In this document: positions 24,524-33,540 of the stretch, piece by piece | Layout: every line of letters starts with the position of its first letter | Position numbering within the stretch: the stretch's first letter is position 1 | From: Terribacillus sp. FSL K6-0262 | Lineage (GTDB): Bacteria > Bacillota > Bacilli > Bacillales > Amphibacillaceae | Length of the DNA stretch: 64,000 nucleotides | Assembly: GCF_037977385.1 (NCBI RefSeq) | Contig: NZ_CP150277.1 | Coordinates: forward strand, 2,519,001-2,583,000 | Direction: 5' to 3' | Position numbers and translations under genes: made by a program | Notes under the pieces: generated by a model | Database searches by the model: none | The model's input: only the letters and a program-made list of their open reading frames with translations | Told to the model about the DNA's origin: nothing

Positions 24524-25369
24524 ATGCATAGGAATAAAGACTTGTATTTGTTTTTGGAACAAAAAGCGAAGGACCTTACGGAAGATTGGTATCGGCAGCT
24601 TGATAAGCATAACAGCTCTGGCGTTTACGCAACCCGTGATCCAGAAACGATAGAAAACCTCAAAAAGCAAAACTACGATTTTCATCTTCACTTCTTTCGT
24701 ATCTTCATTGAAGACAAAGAAACTTTCAGCAAAAATTTCGAAGAGTGGATTATTTCCATTGCGCGGGATGAAAAACATCTGAATACGCCCACGCATCAAA
24801 TCATCCGTGAATTTGTTGTCACTCGGAAGCAGTACCTTGATTTGATCAATGAATTTTATCATTTACATAAAGACACGATCGAACGGGAAATGCTTGAACT
24901 TTGGAACCGCGAAATAATCACAGCCGTTGATCAGGTGATCCTGAAAGTGACGGAGGAAATGCATCATTATTCGAATCGGAAGCTGCAGGCACAGCAGGAG
25001 ATGATCAATGAACTCAGCTCTCCAGTCATCCTGTTGAATGATACGACAGCCCTGCTGCCATTGGTAGGTGACATTGACACGAACAGAGCGAAACTGATAT
25101 TGGAGAATACACTTCGCGCATGTACCGAACAGGATGTCGATTTGCTGTTCATCGATCTCTCCGGCGTCATCATCATCGACACGATGGTTGCCCAGCAAAT
25201 CTTTTATCTTGTCGACGCGCTGAAATTAGTCGGGGTGGAAACGGTGATTTCCGGAATGCGCCCTGAAATTGCCCAGACGGCAGTCCAGCTGGGAGTCAGC
25301 TTCAATGTCAAAACAACCGCAACATTGACACAGGCAATCCGTACTAGCAGCCGTATCTCCATTAACTGA
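24524..25369 (+). CDS. RsbR-family stressosome protein (STAS domain)
   Basis: A 281-residue paralogue of B. subtilis RsbRA-D. The N-terminal 150 residues are helical and resemble the non-heme globin-like RsbR sensor domain (TEDWYRQLDKH; FHLHFFRIFIEDKETF). The C-terminal STAS domain (about 165-280) contains LVGDIDTNRAKLILENTL and IDLSGVIIIDTMVAQQIF. Thr186 and Thr220 are 34 residues apart, exactly as the two RsbT phosphorylation sites Thr171 and Thr205 of RsbRA, so both appear kept. It should assemble with RsbS into stressosomes that release RsbT and activate SigB. ATG at 24524 is chosen for AGGAGG upstream. Its place in the flagellar cluster, without other rsb genes, is unusual. Confidence 0.88.
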   Translation: MHRNKDLYLFLEQKAKDLTEDWYRQLDKHNSSGVYATRDPETIENLKKQNYDFHLHFFRIFIEDKETFSKNFEEWIISIARDEKHLNTPTHQIIREFVVTRKQYLDLINEFYHLHKDTIEREMLELWNREIITAVDQVILKVTEEMHHYSNRKLQAQQEMINELSSPVILLNDTTALLPLVGDIDTNRAKLILENTLRACTEQDVDLLFIDLSGVIIIDTMVAQQIFYLVDALKLVGVETVISGMRPEIAQTAVQLGVSFNVKTTATLTQAIRTSSRISIN

Positions 25370-25518
25370 TTTGAAAATGCTTACATGATGTGTTTCGCCC
25401 TTTTCCATCAGCAGAAAGATAGCTGATCGATCTTGACAAGGCAGCACATGAACTGCAGCAGCCTATCTTGCCAGTGAGGCTTCGGATCACAAGTTAGTCC
25501 ATAATTGATGACAAGCAG

Positions 25519-25549
25519 GCGGGTACAGAAAGAAGTGCCCGTTTTTTTC
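25519..25549 (+). terminator. Terminator before flaG
   Basis: CGGGTAC / GTGCCCG stem (one wobble) followed by seven T. The preceding stretch 25370-25517 holds no gene that I can support. Confidence 0.75.
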
Positions 25550-25570
25550 TGCGTTTTTTTGTTTTGCTTC

Positions 25571-25597
25571 TTCACATCCCTGTCATTCTGCCGATAT
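25571..25597 (+). promoter_or_regulatory. SigD promoter of flaG-fliDST
   Basis: A perfect SigD -10 GCCGATAT at 25590-25597. The -35 position, 15 bases upstream, reads TTCA instead of TAAA, so the promoter may be weak. Confidence 0.65.
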
Positions 25598-25630
25598 AAA
25601 AAGAAACGCATGTGCAAGGAGATGGCTTTG

Positions 25631-25984
25631 ATGATTGATAAATTGTCTACCGCTTCACAGCATGTTACACACCAGTCGGGAGAAAGTCGTCCCGCAGCGA
25701 GCGAAACAATACGTAAACAGGAGACCGCTTCGGATGGCTCCAACCCATATATCGATTTTGACAAATCAGATTTCGAACAAGTGATTGAAACAATGAATCA
25801 ATTTTTGGAACCGACCCATACAAATTTGAAATTCGAGTTGCATGAAGAACTGGAACGTTATTATGTGACTGTGGTCGATTCCGATACGAAGCAAGTCGTC
25901 AGGGAAATCCCGCCGAAGAAATTATTGGATGCCTATGCCAAGATGGCGGAATTCATGGGTTTGCTCGTAGATGAAAAAATATAA
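25631..25984 (+). CDS. flaG: FlaG-family flagellar protein
   Basis: A 117-residue FlaG (YvyC). The N-terminal half is polar and loosely structured; the conserved part is the C-terminus: VIETMNQFLEPTHTNLKFELHEELERYYVTVVD split over two strands, DTKQVVREIPPKKLLDAYAKMAEFMGLLVDEKI as the closing helix. FlaG affects filament length in several bacteria. ATG at 25631 gives proper spacing from AAGGAG; the earlier ATG at 25622 would touch the ribosome binding site. It is the first gene of the fliD operon. Confidence 0.85.
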   Translation: MIDKLSTASQHVTHQSGESRPAASETIRKQETASDGSNPYIDFDKSDFEQVIETMNQFLEPTHTNLKFELHEELERYYVTVVDSDTKQVVREIPPKKLLDAYAKMAEFMGLLVDEKI

Positions 25985-25999
25985 GGAGCAGGTGATCAT

Positions 26000-27541
26000 A
26001 TGGTAGATAGTGTTTCTTCCAGCAGCAGCAATTCCATGCGTGTAGGGGGACTTGCTTCCGGAATCGATACGGATTCCCTCGTGGAACAATTGATGAATGC
26101 AGAGCGCCAGAAATTATACAAACTTCAGCAGCAGCAAACGACGCTGACCTGGCAGCAGGATGCATATCGGGAAGTGAATACTTCATTAAATAGTTTTTAT
26201 GAAAAAGTCAAAGACATGAGATTATCGACAAACTTCAATACAAAGTCGACTAGTTCAACAAGCAGTGCCTTGACAGTTACGGCTGGGTCAGCCGCTCCGG
26301 ATGGCAACTTTACGATCAATGTGAAGCAAATCGCAAAGGCCTCTATCAATACAAGTGGTTCAAGCATTGCAGAAGCTGGTTTCGATCCTGACGCTGCAAT
26401 AGGAGAGCAAACGTTTGCGGGAGGAAAAAAAGTCACAGAAGCCGATTTATCTTTCTCCATCACGACATATGATCAAGATGGCAACGAACAGGTGCATGAT
26501 TTTTCTTATGAAACAACCGACAGCTTGAATGATATCCTTTCAGATATTACAAATTCTGACGCGGGTGTCCGCGCTTTCTATGACGAACAGACAAGAAAAG
26601 TTGTCATCGAGAAGAAAGATACCGGGCAGTTCAATAAAGATGGCGGACCGGAGATCAGTTTCGATGCCAGCACCAATAACTTCTTCACGAGTTTCTTGAA
26701 TCTGGATGAAAATGAAGAATCAAAGGGCCAGAATGCGGTGCTTGTTTATAACGACAAGCTGGAGATTACGACCACCGAAAACAGCTATAATTTAAATGGC
26801 ATGACGCTGAACTTCACGGCTCCGACAAATGGTGCAGCAACAGTGACAGTCAGCAATGATGTGGATGCGGCCGTCGAGAAAATCACGGCACTCGTCGATG
26901 AATACAACAAGCTGATCGAAGAAGTGAACGGAAAGCTGACGGAGCAGAAATACCGCGATTATCCTCCTCTCACAGAAGCTCAAAAGGAAGAAATGTCCGA
27001 GGATGAAATCAAGTTGTGGGAAGAGAAGGCGAAGAGCGGTCTGTTGAGAAGTGACTCTACATTGACCTCTGGTCTTTCGGGACTTCGTTCGACCTGGTAC
27101 AGCTCGGTAGAGAACGGCGGGACATTTACGCACTTGACCCAAATCGGCATCACAACTTCCAAAGAGTGGCGCGATAATGGGAAACTGGTCATAGATGAAA
27201 CAAAACTAAGGGAAGCCTTGACGGAGGATCCCGATGCGGTCCACAAGCTCTTTTATAATAATACAGAAGATGAATCAAGGGGATTGCTCAATCGTTTGGA
27301 AGATTCCCTTAAAAAGACAATGGACAATATCTATAACAAGGCTGGTAAATCGACTTATACAAATGATCAATTCACGATTGGCAAGAGCTTAAATGAAGTC
27401 AATGATAGAATCGAGTCTTATCAGGATTATCTAAAAGATGTAGAAGATCGATACTGGCGCCAATTCTCAGCCATGGAACAAGCCATAAGCCAATTGAATC
27501 AACAATCCGCTTATCTGATGTCTAACTTCGGAACGGCGTAA
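26000..27541 (+). CDS. fliD: Filament cap protein FliD
   Basis: A 513-residue HAP2 that caps the filament and folds incoming flagellin. The N-terminal signature MRVGGLASGIDTDSLVEQLMNAER and coiled coil, the beta-rich middle (NFTINVKQIAKASI; NDILSDITNSDAGVRAFYDE), and the C-terminal coiled coil (KSLNEVNDRIESYQDYLKDVEDRYWRQFSAMEQAI) are complete. AAGGAGCAGGTG precedes ATG. It is followed after 7 bases by fliS. Confidence 0.95.
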   Translation: MVDSVSSSSSNSMRVGGLASGIDTDSLVEQLMNAERQKLYKLQQQQTTLTWQQDAYREVNTSLNSFYEKVKDMRLSTNFNTKSTSSTSSALTVTAGSAAPDGNFTINVKQIAKASINTSGSSIAEAGFDPDAAIGEQTFAGGKKVTEADLSFSITTYDQDGNEQVHDFSYETTDSLNDILSDITNSDAGVRAFYDEQTRKVVIEKKDTGQFNKDGGPEISFDASTNNFFTSFLNLDENEESKGQNAVLVYNDKLEITTTENSYNLNGMTLNFTAPTNGAATVTVSNDVDAAVEKITALVDEYNKLIEEVNGKLTEQKYRDYPPLTEAQKEEMSEDEIKLWEEKAKSGLLRSDSTLTSGLSGLRSTWYSSVENGGTFTHLTQIGITTSKEWRDNGKLVIDETKLREALTEDPDAVHKLFYNNTEDESRGLLNRLEDSLKKTMDNIYNKAGKSTYTNDQFTIGKSLNEVNDRIESYQDYLKDVEDRYWRQFSAMEQAISQLNQQSAYLMSNFGTA

Positions 27542-27557
27542 AAGGAGTATGACAATC

Positions 27558-27956
27558 ATGTCGGTAAAAAATTACCAGGCGTATCAGCAAAATTCCGTCC
27601 AGACCGCTTCACCAGGTGAACTGACACTCATGCTGTATAACGGCTGTATCAAATTCATCAAATTTGCTCAGCAGGCATTGGAAACAAAGGATATCGAGGC
27701 GAAGAATACCAATATCCAAAAAGCGCAGAATATCGTGCGTGAGTTAATGATTACTTTGGATCCTGACATTCCAATCTCCAAAGAAATCATGCCTTTATAT
27801 GACTTTATCAATCAGCAGCTGATTCAGGCAAATACACATAATGATCCGCAAGCGCTCAGTGCTGCATTGGAACTGATCACGGATTTCCGTGACACTTGGA
27901 AGGAAGTCGTCAAACAGGCGCGCAAGCAGCAATTCGGTACAGGAGCGTCTGTCTGA
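27558..27956 (+). CDS. fliS: Flagellin export chaperone FliS
   Basis: A 132-residue four-helix chaperone binding the flagellin C-terminus. YQAYQQNSVQTASPGELTLMLYNGCIKFI is the family signature; the last helix is FRDTWKEVVKQARKQQFG. The ATG at 27558 is favoured over 27549 because AAAGGAG would be only 2 bases from the earlier one. In B. subtilis FliS also bridges the flagellin-FliW-CsrA circuit. Its stop overlaps the fliT start (TGATG). Confidence 0.93.
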   Translation: MSVKNYQAYQQNSVQTASPGELTLMLYNGCIKFIKFAQQALETKDIEAKNTNIQKAQNIVRELMITLDPDIPISKEIMPLYDFINQQLIQANTHNDPQALSAALELITDFRDTWKEVVKQARKQQFGTGASV

Positions 27957-28309
27957 TGAATCGGGTGCAGGCATTGTATGACACGACTTCTGAATTGGAT
28001 GTACTCGTCAGTCAGCCTGTGACAGCCGAGAATCGGGAAGAAGTCGTCCATTCCCTTACAGAGCTGCTGGGTATCCGTTCTGAACAGATGGACGAGCTGA
28101 AGCCTCCTTTCACAAATGAAGAAAAGCAGCTGGGCAAGGCGCTATTGCCGATGAATGAACGGATCAGCAAGCATGTGCAGCAGATTTTCGAGCAATTGAA
28201 AATGGATATACGGATGATCAATAAGCAAAAGCAGTCCGGTAAAAAATATATCAACCCATATGCCAGCATGCATACGTTTGATGGCAGGTTTTTGGATAAA
28301 CGGAAATGA
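27956..28309 (+). CDS. fliT: FliT-like flagellar chaperone
   Basis: A 117-residue helical protein at the FliT position, coupled to fliS by a one-base TGATG overlap. Helices (NRVQALYDTTSELDVLV; TEEKQ-type LGKALLPMNERISKHVQQIFEQLKMDIRM) match the size and charge of bacillar FliT, the chaperone of FliD; sequence conservation in this family is low, so the assignment leans on synteny. The C-terminus ends in a basic tail. Confidence 0.78.
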   Translation: MNRVQALYDTTSELDVLVSQPVTAENREEVVHSLTELLGIRSEQMDELKPPFTNEEKQLGKALLPMNERISKHVQQIFEQLKMDIRMINKQKQSGKKYINPYASMHTFDGRFLDKRK

Positions 28310-28311
28310 AG

Positions 28312-28344
28312 AACGCCCGAACCTATAATGGTCCGGGCGTTTTA
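28312..28344 (+). terminator. Terminator after fliT
   Basis: AACGCCCG / CGGGCGTT stem with an inner ACC/GGT extension, followed by TTTA. Confidence 0.8.
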
Positions 28345-28417
28345 TCGTTTGTTATTTTATTCGTGTCCATTTCGTGACAGGTTCCGACCATTTTTTTATT
28401 TTTCTGATTTATTTTTT

Positions 28418-28443
28418 GTTTATAAAGGGTTTGTAAAGGGAAT
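28418..28443 (+). promoter_or_regulatory. SigB-type promoter of hpf
   Basis: GTTTAT, 14-base spacer, GGGAAT: 10 of 12 bases of the SigB consensus with correct spacing. The B. subtilis orthologue yvyD is SigB-dependent. Confidence 0.65.
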
Positions 28444-28483
28444 GTAGAAAGTACCTCGTAAGGATGAAAGGAGGACACTTGTT

Positions 28484-29059
28484 ATGAAGTACAATATTCG
28501 TGGCGAGAATGTCGAGGCTACAGAAGCGATCAAGAACTACGTTGAGAAGAAGGTAGGCAAATTGGAGAGATATTTCGATTCTCCGGTGAATTCCGAGGTT
28601 CACGTAAACTTGAGTGTCCATAACAATGAGTCGAAGATCGAAGTGACAATCCCGATGAAGAACCTGCTGCTGCGGGCAGAGGAAAGTCATACCGATCTAT
28701 ATGCCGCGATCGATCTGGTCGTAACGAAACTGGAACGGCAGATCAAGAAGCATAAGACGAAAGTGAATCGGCGCTCCCGCCAGAGCGGGGATGCACCGAA
28801 GCATGCATTCGCTGCTCTGGAGAATGAAAGTGCAGCCGGAGCAGTCGTCGCAGCTGCTGAAGATGAAGAAGACCTTAGTTCGTTCGAAATTGTACGGAAC
28901 AAGCGTTTTGACCTGAAACCGATGGATTCCGACGAAGCAATCCTGCAGATGGATATGCTGGGGCATAGCTTCTTCGTTTATACGAACTCCGTTACAGGAG
29001 ATACGAATGTAGTCTACAAACGTAAAGATGGAAGATATGGGCTCATTGAGCCTAACTGA
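28484..29059 (+). CDS. hpf: Long-form ribosome hibernation promoting factor
   Basis: A 191-residue Hpf (YvyD). Residues 1-100 are the S30AE domain (MKYNIRGENVEATEAIKNYVEKKVGKL, IEVTIPMKN, DLYAAIDLVVTKLERQIKKHK), which sits in the 30S subunit; residues about 130-191 are the dimerisation domain (IVRNKRFDLKPMDSDEAILQMDMLGHSFFVYTN, RKDGRYGLIEP) that joins two 70S ribosomes into 100S particles. The linker is acidic. GGAGG lies 7 bases upstream of ATG. Expression is probably stress-induced through the SigB-type promoter. Confidence 0.95.
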   Translation: MKYNIRGENVEATEAIKNYVEKKVGKLERYFDSPVNSEVHVNLSVHNNESKIEVTIPMKNLLLRAEESHTDLYAAIDLVVTKLERQIKKHKTKVNRRSRQSGDAPKHAFAALENESAAGAVVAAAEDEEDLSSFEIVRNKRFDLKPMDSDEAILQMDMLGHSFFVYTNSVTGDTNVVYKRKDGRYGLIEPN

Positions 29060-29071
29060 TAAAAGAAATAC

Positions 29072-29100
29072 AAGGCAGGCACTTTCGTGTCTGCCTTTTT
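29072..29100 (+). terminator. Terminator after hpf
   Basis: GGCAGGCAC / GTGTCTGCC stem around TTTC, followed by TTTTT. Confidence 0.88.
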
Positions 29101-29191
29101 ACATTTAAGCCGTTTTGCAAAAACGATGGGGAGATTATCTCGTAATCACTTAAAAAAAGAGATGAAAACTGTCGGATGGTGAGGAAATCTT

Positions 29192-29497
29192 GTGCTTTAT
29201 GAGGAAAGTCCCTGGCCGTTTTACGAAAACGGTCATTTTCCCTTTCGAAAGTCCTGTGTTATAAATAAGTCAGCTACAACAAAGGGGGTACTGACCATCA
29301 GACATTCAGATAATGCTGTCCAAAGAGTCTCCCATTCCCAACTCACACAGCATGAGCATACGATCACACAGCTTCTCGAGATCATTGCGGCGACCAATCG
29401 AAGGCTGGCAGAACTTCAATGGAAGCAGGAGCAGCTCGAGCGCTGGTGCATCGAACAAATGCAGCGTGATCTGTCCTCCGGATCACGTGTCTTCTGA
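29192..29497 (+). CDS. Possible small coiled-coil protein between hpf and secA
   Basis: An open frame of up to 101 codons. The upstream third looks non-coding, but from about 29290 the frame encodes a plausible helical segment (LTQHEHTITQLLEIIAATNRRLAELQWKQEQ, LERWCIEQM). A strong AAAGGGGGT site at 29280-29288 has no ATG, GTG or TTG at normal spacing, only CTG or ATC, so the true start is unclear. The frame stops at 29497, and reading continues plausibly in the next frame up to about 29650, so a frameshift is possible. I do not recognise a family. Confidence 0.4.
   Translation: MLYEESPWPFYENGHFPFRKSCVINKSATTKGVLTIRHSDNAVQRVSHSQLTQHEHTITQLLEIIAATNRRLAELQWKQEQLERWCIEQMQRDLSSGSRVF
29214..29234. 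repeat. Inverted repeat in the hpf-secA gap
   Basis: CCGTTTT and AAAACGG are separated by ACG, followed closely by the palindrome CTTTCGAAAG. It may be a regulatory hairpin or operator ahead of the small coiled-coil frame. Confidence 0.4.
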
Positions 29498-29649
29498 GGG
29501 GCAGACTTCCTTTTCCCCGCAAGACTCCCACCAGGATGCCGCAGTCTCCCCTCTGGAGGCTGCGCATTCCATTGACGGTGGTATTCAAGCGGCTGGAGTA
29601 GCGATTACGATACTGCGAATATCCGACATGGCACACTCCTTCCATGTTA

Positions 29650-29678
29650 AGCGGCGTCTGTTGGCGTCGCTGTTTTTT
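29650..29678 (+). terminator. Probable terminator upstream of secA
   Basis: AGCGGCG / CGTCGCT stem with an internal mismatch, followed by six T. Confidence 0.6.
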
Positions 29679-29777
29679 GCTTTTTTGGATGGGCTGATTA
29701 CCCTTTCTTGTAAACCGTCAAGCCTAGTGTTATTATTATTTTTGGACTATACTTTTTTGATTTAAAAGAGGAGCGTT

Positions 29778-32297
29778 ATGATGCGTGGACTACTAAAACG
29801 GGTGTTTGGAGACGGTACGCAGAAGCAAGTAAGCCGTGCCCAGAAAACAGCCGAACAAATAGAAAGTTTAGCAGACGAATATCGTGGATATACAGATGAA
29901 CAATTAAAAGAAAAGACGACGCAATTTAAAAAACGTTATCAGGATGGCGAGTCCTTGGATGATTTGCTGCCGGAAGCCTTTGCAACCGTGCGGGAAGCGG
30001 CTGACCGAGTGCTCGGCATGCGACCTTTCCATGTACAGCTGCTTGGCGGTATCGCCATCCATGGCGGCAATATTGCCGAAATGAAAACAGGGGAAGGTAA
30101 AACACTGGCAAGTACAATGCCTGCTTACTTGAATGCTTTAGCCGGCAAGGGCGTGCATATCGTCACAGTCAATGATTATCTCGCCGGCCGTGATATGGAA
30201 AATAACCGTCCGCTATTCGAATTCCTCGGCTTGACCGTCGGGCTCAATAGTGTGGGCATGACACGGGAGCAGAAGCAGGAAGCATATGCTGCAGACATCA
30301 CTTACAGTACGAACAATGAGCTTGGATTCGATTATTTGCGGGATAATATGGTGCTGTATAAGGAGCAGATGGTACAGCGTCCGCTTCATTTTGCCATCAT
30401 CGATGAGGTCGATTCCATCTTGATCGATGAAGCACGGACACCGCTGATCATCTCCGGTTCAGCTGCGAAATCGGCAAGTCTGTATACGCAGGCCAACTCG
30501 TTTGTTCGTATGCTGAAGAAGGAAGAAGATTATACAAATGATATCAAGACGAAATCTGTTTTGCTGACGGAGGAAGGCATCAACAAGGCAGAGAAGTTCT
30601 TCGGTCTGGAAAACTTGTTCGATTTGAAGAATGTGTCCATTACGCATCATATCAATCAAGCGCTGAAAGCACATGTGACGATGCAGCGCGATACGGATTA
30701 TGTAGTCGAAGAAGGCGAGGTCATCATCGTCGACAGCTTCACCGGACGTCTCATGAAGGGACGCCGCTACAGCGACGGTCTTCACCAGGCTATCGAAGCG
30801 AAGGAAGGCCTGCAGATCCAGAATGAAAGTATGACGCTTGCCAGCATCACTTTCCAGAACTATTTCCGGATGTACAAAAAGCTTGCCGGTATGACCGGTA
30901 CAGCGAAGACAGAGGAAGAAGAGTTCCGCAATATCTATAACATGGATGTGCTTGTCATCCCTACCAACAGGGAAATCACGCGTGAGGATAAATCCGACTT
31001 CATTTTCAAATCCATGGAAGGCAAGTTCCGTGCCGTTGTCGAAGAAATCAAGGCCCGCCATGCAACTGGCCAGCCAGTGCTTGTCGGTACAGTAGCCGTC
31101 GAGACTTCCGAACTGATCAGCAAGATGCTGAAGCGCGCCGGTGTGCCGCATAATGTATTGAATGCGAAGAATCACCATCGTGAAGCAGAGATCATCGAGG
31201 ACGCGGGTCAAAAAGGCGCTGTGACGATTGCCACGAATATGGCTGGACGCGGTACGGATATCAAGCTTGGTGAAGGTGTGCGGGAACTGGGCGGTCTTGC
31301 TGTCATCGGTACAGAGCGTCATGAATCCCGTCGTATCGACAACCAGCTGCGCGGTCGTGCCGGCCGTCAGGGAGACCCGGGTGTGACCCAGTTCTATCTG
31401 TCCATGGAAGATGAATTGATGCGCCGGTTCGGTTCCGACAATATGCGCAATATGATGGATCGTCTAGGCATGGATGACAGCACACCGATCGAGAGCAAAA
31501 TGGTATCACGTGCTGTCGAATCCGCTCAAAAACGAGTGGAAGGCAACAACTTCGATTCTCGTAAAACGGTGCTTTCCTATGATGATGTGCTTCGTGAACA
31601 GCGGGAAATCATCTATAAACAGCGCTTCGAGGTAATCGACAGCGACGATTTGAACCCGATCATCGAAGAAATGATCAAGGATACCGTCCATATGGTCGTT
31701 CAAGCACATACAGCAAATGATTCAGATGAAGCATGGGAGCTTGATGCATTGGTTGAATACGCTCATGCCAACTTACTGCCGCAGGATAAGCTGACAGTCG
31801 ATGAGCTGAAGAATAAAGATGAAGAAGAAATCGAAGAATTGCTGCTTGAAAAGATTCGCAGGCATCTGAAACAGAAGGAAGAAGAAATGACACCTGATCA
31901 GATGCGCGAATTCGAAAAGGTCATCCTGCTTCGCACGGTTGATACGAAATGGATGGATCATATCGATCAGATGGATCAGCTTCGCCAAGGTATCCACTTG
32001 CGTGCTTATGGACAAAACGATCCGCTCCGGGAATATCAGCTGGAAGGCTTCAATATGTTTGAAGCGATGATCACTTCCATCAAGGAAGAAGTGACACGCT
32101 ATGTACTGAAAGCGGAAATCCGTGATAACCTGCAGCGCGAACAGGTTGCTAAAGGTGTCCAAGCTGTCAGCGGCGATGATACCCAAGCAGATAAGAAAAA
32201 GAAAAAATCCCCGATCGTCAAAGGCGAAACGGTAGGACGAAATGACCCATGCCCATGCGGAAGCGGCAAAAAATACAAGAACTGCCACGGACAATGA
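29778..32297 (+). CDS. secA: Preprotein translocase ATPase SecA
   Basis: An 839-residue motor that pushes unfolded preproteins through SecYEG. Walker A is [13 protein letters not shown], the DEAD-box motif is [21 protein letters not shown] split after DEVD, then the two-helix finger and the helicase domain ([33 protein letters not shown]). The C-terminus ends in the zinc motif [17 protein letters not shown], which binds zinc and SecB-like partners or phospholipid. Length equals B. subtilis SecA (841). GAGGAGCG precedes tandem ATG codons at 29778 and 29781. prfB follows, as is usual. Confidence 0.97.
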   Translation: MMRGLLKRVFGDGTQKQVSRAQKTAEQIESLADEYRGYTDEQLKEKTTQFKKRYQDGESLDDLLPEAFATVREAADRVLGMRPFHVQLLGGIAIHGGNIAEMKTGEGKTLASTMPAYLNALAGKGVHIVTVNDYLAGRDMENNRPLFEFLGLTVGLNSVGMTREQKQEAYAADITYSTNNELGFDYLRDNMVLYKEQMVQRPLHFAIIDEVDSILIDEARTPLIISGSAAKSASLYTQANSFVRMLKKEEDYTNDIKTKSVLLTEEGINKAEKFFGLENLFDLKNVSITHHINQALKAHVTMQRDTDYVVEEGEVIIVDSFTGRLMKGRRYSDGLHQAIEAKEGLQIQNESMTLASITFQNYFRMYKKLAGMTGTAKTEEEEFRNIYNMDVLVIPTNREITREDKSDFIFKSMEGKFRAVVEEIKARHATGQPVLVGTVAVETSELISKMLKRAGVPHNVLNAKNHHREAEIIEDAGQKGAVTIATNMAGRGTDIKLGEGVRELGGLAVIGTERHESRRIDNQLRGRAGRQGDPGVTQFYLSMEDELMRRFGSDNMRNMMDRLGMDDSTPIESKMVSRAVESAQKRVEGNNFDSRKTVLSYDDVLREQREIIYKQRFEVIDSDDLNPIIEEMIKDTVHMVVQAHTANDSDEAWELDALVEYAHANLLPQDKLTVDELKNKDEEEIEELLLEKIRRHLKQKEEEMTPDQMREFEKVILLRTVDTKWMDHIDQMDQLRQGIHLRAYGQNDPLREYQLEGFNMFEAMITSIKEEVTRYVLKAEIRDNLQREQVAKGVQAVSGDDTQADKKKKKSPIVKGETVGRNDPCPCGSGKKYKNCHGQ

Positions 32298-32307
32298 TGC
32301 CGGAAGT

Positions 32308-32329
32308 CCCGTGCAAGCCGTTGCGCGGG
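32308..32329. repeat. GC-rich hairpin between secA and prfB
   Basis: CCCGTGCAA / TTGCGCGGG (one G-U pair) around GCCG, without a T run. It could slow polymerase or protect the mRNA end; it is not a standard terminator. Confidence 0.5.
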
Positions 32330-32367
32330 TTCTGTCCCGGTCATAGACTTATATGAGGTGAGAGAAA

Positions 32368-33466
32368 ATGGAATTTGCAGAAATCAGAAATGAACTGGAT
32401 CGTATGGATAAACAATTAGCTGACTTTAGGGGGTCTCTTTGACTTAGATCAAAAGAAAGCCCGTATCGCTGAGCTGGAGGATCAGATGCTGGAACCGACG
32501 TTCTGGGATGATCAGCAGGGAGCTCAGAAAGTCATCAATGAATCCAATGGCTTGAAGGAATCAGTGGAAGGCTATGAAAAACTGGTTTCCCGCCATGAAG
32601 ATTTGGAGGTTTCCTTCGAATTGGTGAAGGAAGAAGAAGACGAGGATCTTCGCAGCGAGCTGGAAGAAGAGATAGTATCGATGCGCGAAGCACTCGATGA
32701 ATTCGAGCTGCTCATGCTGCTGAGTGAACCGTATGATAAGAACAATGCCATCCTTGAACTGCACCCAGGTGCCGGCGGGACGGAATCGCAGGACTGGGCG
32801 AGCATGCTGCTGCGTATGTACACGCGCTGGGCAGAACAGCATAACTTCAAAGTGGAAACACTTGATTATCTTCCTGGAGAGGAAGCTGGTGTGAAAAGTG
32901 TGACCCTTTTGATCAAAGGCTTGAATGCGTATGGCTATTTGAAAGCAGAAAAAGGCGTGCACCGTCTTGTGCGTATCTCGCCATTCGATAGTTCCGGACG
33001 CCGCCATACATCATTTGTATCCTGTGATGTGATGCCGGAATTCGATGATGACATCGATGTGGACATACGGACAGAGGATCTGAAAATCGATACGTACCGT
33101 TCGAGCGGTGCCGGCGGTCAGCACGTCAATACGACCGATTCGGCGGTAAGGATCACGCATATCCCCACCAATACGGTCGTTACATGTCAATCCGAACGTT
33201 CGCAGATCAAAAACCGCGAACATGCAATGAAGATGCTGAAAGCGAAGCTGTATCAGCTTGAAATCGAGAAGCAGCAGCAAGAGCTGAACGAAATCCGCGG
33301 GGAACAAAAAGAAATCGGCTGGGGAAGCCAAATCCGATCCTATGTGTTCCATCCATATTCCATGGTAAAAGATCATCGGACGAATGAAGAATCGGGAAAT
33401 ACACAGGCTGTGATGGATGGACAGCTTGATCCGTTCATCAACGCGTATTTGCGTTCCACATTATAA
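32368..33466 (+). CDS. prfB: Peptide chain release factor 2 (programmed +1 frameshift)
   Basis: Release factor 2, which reads UGA and UAA stop codons. Translation begins at ATG 32368 and meets an in-frame TGA at 32440-32442 after 24 codons; a Shine-Dalgarno-like AGGGGG (32428-32433) lies before CTT-TGA-C, the classical autoregulatory +1 frameshift site. Shifting at CTT continues at GAC 32441 to the stop at 33466, giving about 365 residues. The class I release factor signatures are present: [21 protein letters not shown], the anticodon-like SPF motif ([15 protein letters not shown]), and the catalytic GGQ in [19 protein letters not shown]. No B. subtilis-like gene lies between it and secA. Confidence 0.96.
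32428..32443 (+). other. Programmed +1 ribosomal frameshift site of prfB
   Basis: AGGGGG, three bases, then CTT TGA C. Low RF2 levels slow termination at TGA and allow slippage of peptidyl-tRNA from CTT to TTT, making more RF2. Confidence 0.95.
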
Positions 33467-33540
33467 GGGCTTTCTGTAAAGCTTCTGTAACATAACAAGC
33501 TGAACCGTCATTCCACTCACAAGAAAAGGATGCGATTCTC

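Noticed and set aside
29313-29765. 150-codon plus-strand frame before secA as a separate gene
   Set aside because: It overlaps the terminator-like stem and the secA promoter region, and ends in a hydrophobic, T-rich stretch that looks non-coding. Only its middle part might extend the small coiled-coil frame, which is recorded as a finding.
30459-31322. 287-codon antisense frame within secA
   Set aside because: The plus-strand frame is clearly SecA. The antisense product has shadow-like composition.
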